DNA of 25,360 bases from CAYNQN01 sp964530525 (GTDB lineage: Bacteria; Actinomycetota; Acidimicrobiia; Acidimicrobiales; Acidimicrobilacustridaceae), in NCBI GenBank assembly GCA_964530525.1, contig CAZHBH010000031.1:1-25360 (forward strand), in the 5' to 3' direction. The notes beneath the pieces are model-generated. The model did no database searches, was not told the DNA's origin, and saw only the letters and a list, made by a program, of their open reading frames with translations. Of the stretch, positions 21,030 through 25,360 are shown one piece after another; positions within the stretch are counted from its first letter, which is position 1; the number at the start of each line of letters is the position of its first letter. The translations under genes were made by a program, and so were the position numbers.

Positions 21030-22406
21030 ATGTCGGCGCCTCGAGTGGTGGCTGTCGCCCCGGGCTCCGCGGGGGAGATCGCCGGTCTGTTGCCTGGCGA
21101 CCTCATGGTCGCGATCGGGGGAGAGCAGCCCCGAGACGTCATCGCCTACCAGATGCTCACCGATGCGGCGGAGGTGGACATCGAGGTCGACAGGGGCGGC
21201 CTCGAGCTCCAGGTGGAGGTGCGAAAGCGCGAGGGGGAGCCACTTGGGGTCGAGGTGGACGCTGCGATATTCGACGCGGTTCGGACCTGCGACAACCACT
21301 GCGAGTTCTGCTTCATCTACCAGCTTCCCCCCGGGATGCGCAGGAGCCTCTACCTCAAGGACGACGACTACCGGCTGTCCTTCCTGTACGGGAACTTCAC
21401 CACGCTCACCCGCTTCACCGAGGCCGACCTCGAGCGCGTGGTGACGGAGCGCTTGTCACCCCTGAACGTGAGCATCCACGCCACCGATCCGGAGGTGCGC
21501 ACCTCGATGCTGCGCAACCGTCGGGGGGCTACCAGCCTTCGGTGGATCAGGGCGCTCCTCGACCACGGGATCGAGGTGCACGGGCAGATCGTGGTGTGCC
21601 CCGGCGTGAACGACGGCGCGGTGCTCGACGACACGCTCGCTGGGGTCCTCGACGAGTACCCAGAGCTGTCGTCGTTGTGCGTCGTTCCCCTGGGGGTCTC
21701 GCGCTTCAACCACGAGGAGCGGATGCGGCCCCACACCCCGGCCGAGGCGCTCGCGGTGGTTCGCTCCGTTCACGACTGGCAAGACGTCTACCTGGCGGTC
21801 CTCGGCCGTCGGCTCGCCTACGCGGCCGACGAGTACTACCTCATGGCAGGTGAGCCGTTCCCGGCGCCGGAGAAGTACGAGGGGTTCCCGATGCACGAGG
21901 ACGGGGTGGGCATGGCGCGGACCTTCGAACTTGAGTTCACCGGAGCGGTGAGCCGGCCCACCGGTGTCGCCTCGGGGTTCTTCGCCTGGGTGGACGGCGC
22001 ACCTGCGGAGGGCTATCGCGCGCCCCGTACGTGCGACAGCGGAGGCGATGCCTCGCCCGTCACGTTGAAGGCGAGCAGGAGGGCACCCGTCGGCGTGCTC
22101 ACCGGTCCCTACGGGGCCAGGGTGCTCAGGCCCCTGGTGAGCGCGCTCGGCCGCGACGACGTGCGCGTCGTGGAGGTTGCCAACGAGTTCTTCGGCGGCA
22201 ACACCGGCGTGGCGGGGCTCATGGTGGGCGAGGACCTCGCCAGGGTGCTAGCCGGCGAGCCGGCGGGACACCGGTACCTGTTGCCTGACGTATGCCTCTC
22301 GCAGGGCCGCTTCCTCGACGGGCGCTCCCCGCAGGACCTGCCACGCCCCGTGGAGATCGTCGCCACCGACGGCATCGCCCTTCGAGCTGCGCTGGAGCCG
22401 GCATGA
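21030..22406 (+). CDS. DUF512 radical-SAM protein with N-terminal PDZ domain
   Basis: The 458-residue protein begins with a PDZ-like domain (VVAVAPGSAGEIAGLLPGDLMVAIGG, about 5-65). A cysteine cluster C87-x3-C91-x2-C94 (RTCDNHCEFCFIYQLP) follows, the radical-SAM type [4Fe-4S] site, then LKDDDYRLSFLYGNFTTLTR and NVSIHATDPEVR. The C-terminal DUF512 region (about 300-440) contains TGPYGARVLRPL and NEFFGGNTGVAGLMVGEDL. The reaction is unknown. The stop overlaps the der ATG in ATGA, and I recall the same pairing from other Gram-positive phyla, which hints at a link with ribosome assembly or its modification; this is inference. Confidence 0.9.
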   Translation: MSAPRVVAVAPGSAGEIAGLLPGDLMVAIGGEQPRDVIAYQMLTDAAEVDIEVDRGGLELQVEVRKREGEPLGVEVDAAIFDAVRTCDNHCEFCFIYQLPPGMRRSLYLKDDDYRLSFLYGNFTTLTRFTEADLERVVTERLSPLNVSIHATDPEVRTSMLRNRRGATSLRWIRALLDHGIEVHGQIVVCPGVNDGAVLDDTLAGVLDEYPELSSLCVVPLGVSRFNHEERMRPHTPAEALAVVRSVHDWQDVYLAVLGRRLAYAADEYYLMAGEPFPAPEKYEGFPMHEDGVGMARTFELEFTGAVSRPTGVASGFFAWVDGAPAEGYRAPRTCDSGGDASPVTLKASRRAPVGVLTGPYGARVLRPLVSALGRDDVRVVEVANEFFGGNTGVAGLMVGEDLARVLAGEPAGHRYLLPDVCLSQGRFLDGRSPQDLPRPVEIVATDGIALRAALEPA

Positions 22407-23821
22407 GCTCGAAGCTTCCCGTCGTGGGGATCATCGGGCGACCCAACGTGGGCAAGTCCACGTTGTTCAACCGGATCGTCGGCCGTCGTGAGGCCATAGT
22501 GGAAGAGCGGCCTGGGGTCACGCGGGACCGCAAGGACGCCACCGCCGACTGGCAGGGCCTCACGTTCCAGCTCGTGGACACGGGCGGGTGGTTGCCCGGG
22601 GGCACCGAGCTCGACACCAAGGTGAGCCGCCAGAGCGAACGTGCCATGGCCAGCGCCGATGCCATCCTGTTCGTGGTCGACGTGACGGTCGGCATCGTGG
22701 AGGAGGACGCAGCGGTGGCCGAGGTGATGCGCCGCTCCGACGTACCGGTGCTCGTGGTCGCCAACAAGGTCGACGACACGGGCCGTGAGGCGGCCATCTG
22801 GGACCTGATGGGCCTCGGCCTGGGCGAGCCCCACCCGGTCAGCGCGCTGCACGGCCGAGGGACGGGAGATCTCCTCGACGCGCTCGTGAAGGTGCTCACC
22901 GAGGCCGGCGTCGAGCAGACGACGCCCGCCGACGACGCCGAGGTGGCACCGCAGCGTGCCGGCGGCGACACCCCCGGAGATCTCCAGACGACCGGCTCCC
23001 TGCGCAGTGCGCCGGCCGGCGAGGGGAGTGCTGGCGACTCGACACGCCCCAAGGGGACCGTGGTCGTGGCCGTGGTCGGGCGGCCCAACGTGGGGAAGTC
23101 GACCCTGTTCAACAGGATCGTCGGCGATGACCGGTCGGTGGTCCACGACATGCCGGGCACCACCCGCGACACGGTCGACACCGTCGTCGAGACGCCCGAC
23201 GGACCCATCTGCTTCGTCGACACCGCCGGCATGAGGCGCAAGTCGCGCATCGACGAGGGAGCGGAGTACTACTCGTTCGTGCGGGCCCTGCAGGCCATCG
23301 ACCGCGCAGATGTCGCCCTGCTCGTGATCGACGCCACGGAGGGGGTGACCCACCAGGACCAGCGGCTGGCCGAGCGGGTGGACGCGTCGGGCTGCCCGAT
23401 CGTGGTGGTGCTGAACAAGTGGGACCTCCTCGACACCGAGCAACGCGCGGAGGTGACCTACCAGGTTGGCCGCCGGCTGGCGTTCGTGGGCAGCTCGCCC
23501 GTCCTGCGGATGAGCGCCCTCACGGGCAAGGGGGTGCAGCGGCTTCGGCCGGTGCTCGCCGAGTCGATCGGCGACTACCACCGTCGGGTGCCCACCAGGA
23601 AGGTCAACGAGGTGATTCGGGCGGCCCAGCAGGCCCAGCCGGCTCCTCACGGCGCCCGGGTCCTCTACGCCACGCAGGGGGCCGCCGACCCGCCAACCTT
23701 CACCCTCTTCGCCAACCGGGAGATCCCGCGCACGTACCTCCGGTACCTCGAGCGCCGCCTGAAGGAAGCCTTCGACATGGAGGCGACGCCGGTGAAGCTG
23801 CGGGTGCGCAGGTCGTCGTGA
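22403..23821 (+). CDS. der: Ribosome-assembly GTPase Der (EngA)
   Basis: Der is a double GTPase needed for 50S subunit maturation. The 472-residue protein has a first G domain with P-loop GRPNVGKST (12-20), DTGG (59-62) and NKVD (121-124), and a second with GRPNVGKST (226-234), DTAG (273-276) and NKWD (338-341). A KH-like C-terminal domain (about 390-472) ends with LKEAFDMEATPVKLRVR. The linker between the G domains (about 170-219) is long, acidic and Gly/Ser/Thr-rich, longer than in E. coli. The gene shares ATGA with the upstream stop. The plsY and gpsA genes that often follow der in Firmicutes are absent. Confidence 0.97.
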   Translation: MSSKLPVVGIIGRPNVGKSTLFNRIVGRREAIVEERPGVTRDRKDATADWQGLTFQLVDTGGWLPGGTELDTKVSRQSERAMASADAILFVVDVTVGIVEEDAAVAEVMRRSDVPVLVVANKVDDTGREAAIWDLMGLGLGEPHPVSALHGRGTGDLLDALVKVLTEAGVEQTTPADDAEVAPQRAGGDTPGDLQTTGSLRSAPAGEGSAGDSTRPKGTVVVAVVGRPNVGKSTLFNRIVGDDRSVVHDMPGTTRDTVDTVVETPDGPICFVDTAGMRRKSRIDEGAEYYSFVRALQAIDRADVALLVIDATEGVTHQDQRLAERVDASGCPIVVVLNKWDLLDTEQRAEVTYQVGRRLAFVGSSPVLRMSALTGKGVQRLRPVLAESIGDYHRRVPTRKVNEVIRAAQQAQPAPHGARVLYATQGAADPPTFTLFANREIPRTYLRYLERRLKEAFDMEATPVKLRVRRSS

Positions 23822-23909
23822 GGGAGTCGTCGGGAGCCTCTCCGGCTCTGTGACCAGCGAGGAAGCGGGTTGTAACACTTTCGCCCTCCCTCGTGTCCCA
23901 GCCGGTCAG

Positions 23910-23915
23910 TAGCAT
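23910..23915 (+). promoter_or_regulatory. Putative -10 box of the SpoIIE-type phosphatase gene (TAGCAT)
   Basis: CAGTAGCATGTTGGCCACCATGG puts TAGCAT 10 nt before the ATG at 23926. It argues against the upstream GTG (23893) as start. A less GC-rich patch, TTGTAACACTT, at 23870-23880 could be part of the control region. Confidence 0.45.
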
Positions 23916-23925
23916 GTTGGCCACC

Positions 23926-24999
23926 ATGGACCAGATCTTCCTGGCCCTCGTGTCGGTCGGGTGCGTGGTCGCCGCCGCAGTCTGGGGGAGGTCGGCGCGC
24001 TACCGGGAGCGCCTCTACCACAGCCTCCAGAGGGACTCCGGCGATGCCGACCTCAAGGCGCTGGCGCTCTCCGACTTCCGCAAGGACCTCCACACCACCA
24101 TCCTCTATGCCGTCCTCGCCCTCTCCACTGGCGTGTCGGCGGTGATGGGCACGGGCTACCGCGTCGTCCTGCTGCTCTTGGCGGTCCCGATAGCGCTTTC
24201 GCTGCTGTTCGGGCGCAACTTCGTGAAAGAGGCTCGCATCGAGCGCGGGAGGGCGGAGCTGGAGCAGCGTGCCCAGGAGGTCTTGGTGCAAGAGGAGCTG
24301 GCCCCGCGTCGTTGGGCCGCCCGGTTGGCGCCCGAGGACCTGCCCGAGTTCGGAGGCTTCGAGGTCGGGCGCGTCTACCAGGCTGGCTCGGGCCTCATGG
24401 CGGGCGACTTCTACGACGTGTTCCGTCCGGCGCCCACACGGCTCGCCGCCGTCATCGGCGACGTCTCGGGCCACGGCATCGACCCCGCCATCACCGCCTT
24501 CCAGGCCAAGTACCTGCTCAGGGTGTTCCTCCGCCAGTACCGGGACCCCGCCCAGGCCCTGGAGGAGCTCAACACGCAGATGGCGACCATGAGCAGGGCC
24601 GAGGAGTTCATCTCGGTGTGCGTGGTGGTGTTCGACACCGAGGCCGGATCGCTGCGCTACGCCTCTGCTGGGCACCCTGCGGCCTACCTCTGGCACGAGC
24701 GAGAGGTGCAGCCGCTCCGGGCAACGGGCCCGCTGGTCATGCTCGACACGGCGGCGTCGTTCACCAGTCGAGAGATCCCCCTCGACCTCAACGACCTGTG
24801 CCTCCTCTACACCGACGGGCTCTCGGAGGTGCGCAACGGCCGCCAGCTCTTCGGCGAGGAGCGGATCGCCAACACGCTCAAGCGAGACCCCGGTGTTTCG
24901 GCGGACGTGTTGTGCAAGTCGCTCCTTGAGGCAGCCCGGGACTACTCGAGCGGGCCCATCGACGACGACGTCGCCATCCTCGCCATCCGCCGGGTGTGA
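23926..24999 (+). CDS. Membrane-bound SpoIIE/RsbU-type PP2C serine phosphatase
   Basis: From the ATG at 23926 the protein has 357 residues. One membrane helix lies at about 4-20 and two more at about 56-96, followed by a charged helical linker (100-130) and a SpoIIE-type phosphatase domain. The metal-binding acidic motifs are MAGDFYDVF (D161, D164), GDVSGHGID (D179), YTDGLSEV (D297) and IDDDVAILAI (D346-D348), with YASAGHPAAYLW between them. The family dephosphorylates anti-anti-sigma factors in partner-switching pathways. No anti-sigma or STAS gene is visible here, so the target is unknown. Starts at 23893 (GTG) or 23914 (ATG) would add only 4-11 residues. Confidence 0.88.
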   Translation: MDQIFLALVSVGCVVAAAVWGRSARYRERLYHSLQRDSGDADLKALALSDFRKDLHTTILYAVLALSTGVSAVMGTGYRVVLLLLAVPIALSLLFGRNFVKEARIERGRAELEQRAQEVLVQEELAPRRWAARLAPEDLPEFGGFEVGRVYQAGSGLMAGDFYDVFRPAPTRLAAVIGDVSGHGIDPAITAFQAKYLLRVFLRQYRDPAQALEELNTQMATMSRAEEFISVCVVVFDTEAGSLRYASAGHPAAYLWHEREVQPLRATGPLVMLDTAASFTSREIPLDLNDLCLLYTDGLSEVRNGRQLFGEERIANTLKRDPGVSADVLCKSLLEAARDYSSGPIDDDVAILAIRRV

Positions 25000-25017
25000 G
25001 GCCCGCGGGCGCGGGCC
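25000..25017 (+). terminator. GC-rich hairpin directly after the phosphatase gene
   Basis: GGCCCGCG (25000-25007) and CGCGGGCC (25010-25017) are perfect complements, beginning at the base after the TGA. Only scattered T follows (GCCTTGGTGCTTG), so it is an imperfect intrinsic terminator. Confidence 0.5.
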
Positions 25018-25073
25018 GCCTTGGTGCTTGTGCCGAGAGAAGCAGGTGCTGGTAGACCTGACGGCGGTGAGCG

Positions 25074-25271
25074 ATGCCCTGGTGTGACGATTGCGACAAG
25101 TTCTGGAACCCGAACAGCCTCCCACCGGAGGGAACGTGCCCCACATGCGGCCGGCTGATCGGCGATCCGCCCAGCACCAGGATCCCGTGGCACTTCTGGG
25201 TGCTCGTGGTGGCGGCAGCCGGCTACCTGATCTGGCGGGGGATCCAGATGGTCGGATGGGTCGTCGGGTGA
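25074..25271 (+). CDS. Small zinc-ribbon membrane protein
   Basis: A 65-residue protein starting MPWCDDCDKFWNP. Two CxxC pairs (C4/C7 and C22/C25, in PWCDDC and GTCPTCGRLIG) form a zinc ribbon. Residues 38-56 (WHFWVLVVAAAGYLIW region) form one hydrophobic membrane helix, and there is almost no tail after it. The layout predicts a ribbon facing the cytoplasm and a C-terminal anchor. Function is not recognised; it is not part of a known operon with the phosphatase, being separated by a hairpin and 74 nt. Coding bias and the intact motif make it likely real despite its size. Confidence 0.75.
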   Translation: MPWCDDCDKFWNPNSLPPEGTCPTCGRLIGDPPSTRIPWHFWVLVVAAAGYLIWRGIQMVGWVVG

Positions 25272-25298
25272 CGGGGAGTCCCTGGCACCGGCTAGTGT
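25268..25298 (+). promoter_or_regulatory. Putative promoter of tRNA-Pro
   Basis: GTGACG (25268-25273, four of six matches to TTGACA) and TAGTGT (25293-25298) are 19 nt apart. The tRNA 5' end at 25309 lies 10 nt after the -10, so the primary transcript would carry only a few leader bases. Confidence 0.45.
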
Positions 25299-25308
25299 GA
25301 CCACCTCA

Positions 25309-25360
25309 CGGGCTGTGGCGCAGCTTGGTTAGCGCGTCGGTCTGGGGGACCGAAGGTCGT
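25309..25360 (+). tRNA. tRNA-Pro (anticodon GGG), 5' part
   Basis: The acceptor strand CGGGCTG starts with the C1 typical of bacterial tRNA-Pro. TG, D-stem GCGC, D-loop AGCTTGGTTA and GCGC follow. The anticodon arm is TCGGT-CTGGGGG-ACCGA, giving anticodon GGG with U33 and G37. The variable region AGGTC and the first T-stem bases are present; the rest, including the T-loop and 3' acceptor strand, lies beyond the window. It should decode CCC and CCU. Confidence 0.93.

Noticed and set aside
23834..23848. Weak hairpin after der (GAGCC-TCTCC-GGCTC) as a terminator
   Set aside because: Five base pairs without a T-run is expected often by chance in DNA of this composition.
22109..23878. A 589-codon open frame antisense to der
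   Set aside because: It mirrors the codon bias of der and the end of the DUF512 gene and has no recognisable motif or start signal.
23665..25146. A 493-codon antisense frame opposite the SpoIIE-type phosphatase
   Set aside because: It covers parts of three real features and its translation is low in complexity; the sense frame has an intact phosphatase domain.

Overview
The window is about 25.4 kb of very GC-rich, densely packed bacterial DNA. It is mostly a conserved chromosomal housekeeping neighbourhood. The order HAD phosphatase, tlyA, nadK, recN, pyrG, xerD ... scpA, scpB, rluB ... cmk ... der is the order known from Mycobacterium tuberculosis (the Rv1692-Rv1713 region) and other actinobacteria. 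S-layer-homology surface repeats, the DUF1015 and DUF512 genes, GTG/TTG starts and TANNNT boxes close to start codons fit a deep-branching actinobacterium. Acidimicrobiia is my best guess from gene content; there is no rRNA in the window to prove it. A run of exactly 100 N (859-958) shows this is a draft scaffold.

Layout. (a) 1-634: the end of a 2-oxoacid:ferredoxin oxidoreductase beta subunit. (b) 649-1724: a secreted surface-repeat protein with an unrecognised C-terminal domain, broken by the assembly gap. (c) 1966-3165, minus strand: a DUF1015 protein, divergent from (d). (d) 3305-12107: a long plus-strand run of HAD phosphatase, crotonase, SDR reductase, tlyA, nadK, recN, pyrG, xerD and a DksA/TraR-type zinc finger, with many stop/start overlaps. 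(e) trpS on the minus strand (12104-13087). (f) scpA, scpB, rluB (13211-15504). (g) aroH, tyrA, aroA, cmk, plsC (15569-19833), joining tyrosine/chorismate synthesis to nucleotide and phospholipid synthesis. (h) ispH on the minus strand, divergent from the DUF512 radical-SAM gene, which is coupled to der. (i) a membrane SpoIIE-type phosphatase, a 65-residue zinc-ribbon membrane protein, and the 5' part of a tRNA-Pro(GGG) cut by the window end.

How the parts work together. RecN, XerD and ScpA/ScpB serve recombination repair, dimer resolution and chromosome segregation. TlyA, RluB and Der serve rRNA modification and ribosome assembly. PyrG, Cmk and NadK supply nucleotides and cofactors. The crotonase and SDR pair looks like auxiliary enzymes for unsaturated fatty-acid beta-oxidation, placed between genes that are near neighbours in mycobacteria.

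I see no CRISPR array, prophage, transposase, toxin-antitoxin or defence system, and no clear new multi-gene system. Two patterns deserve a second look. First, genes at apparent transcription-unit heads carry a TANNNT-like box only 6-10 nt before the start codon, implying widespread leaderless transcription. Second, several intergenic gaps inside runs are spanned by tiny ORFs whose stop overlaps the next gene's start; these could be translational-coupling relays or chance in GC-rich DNA.
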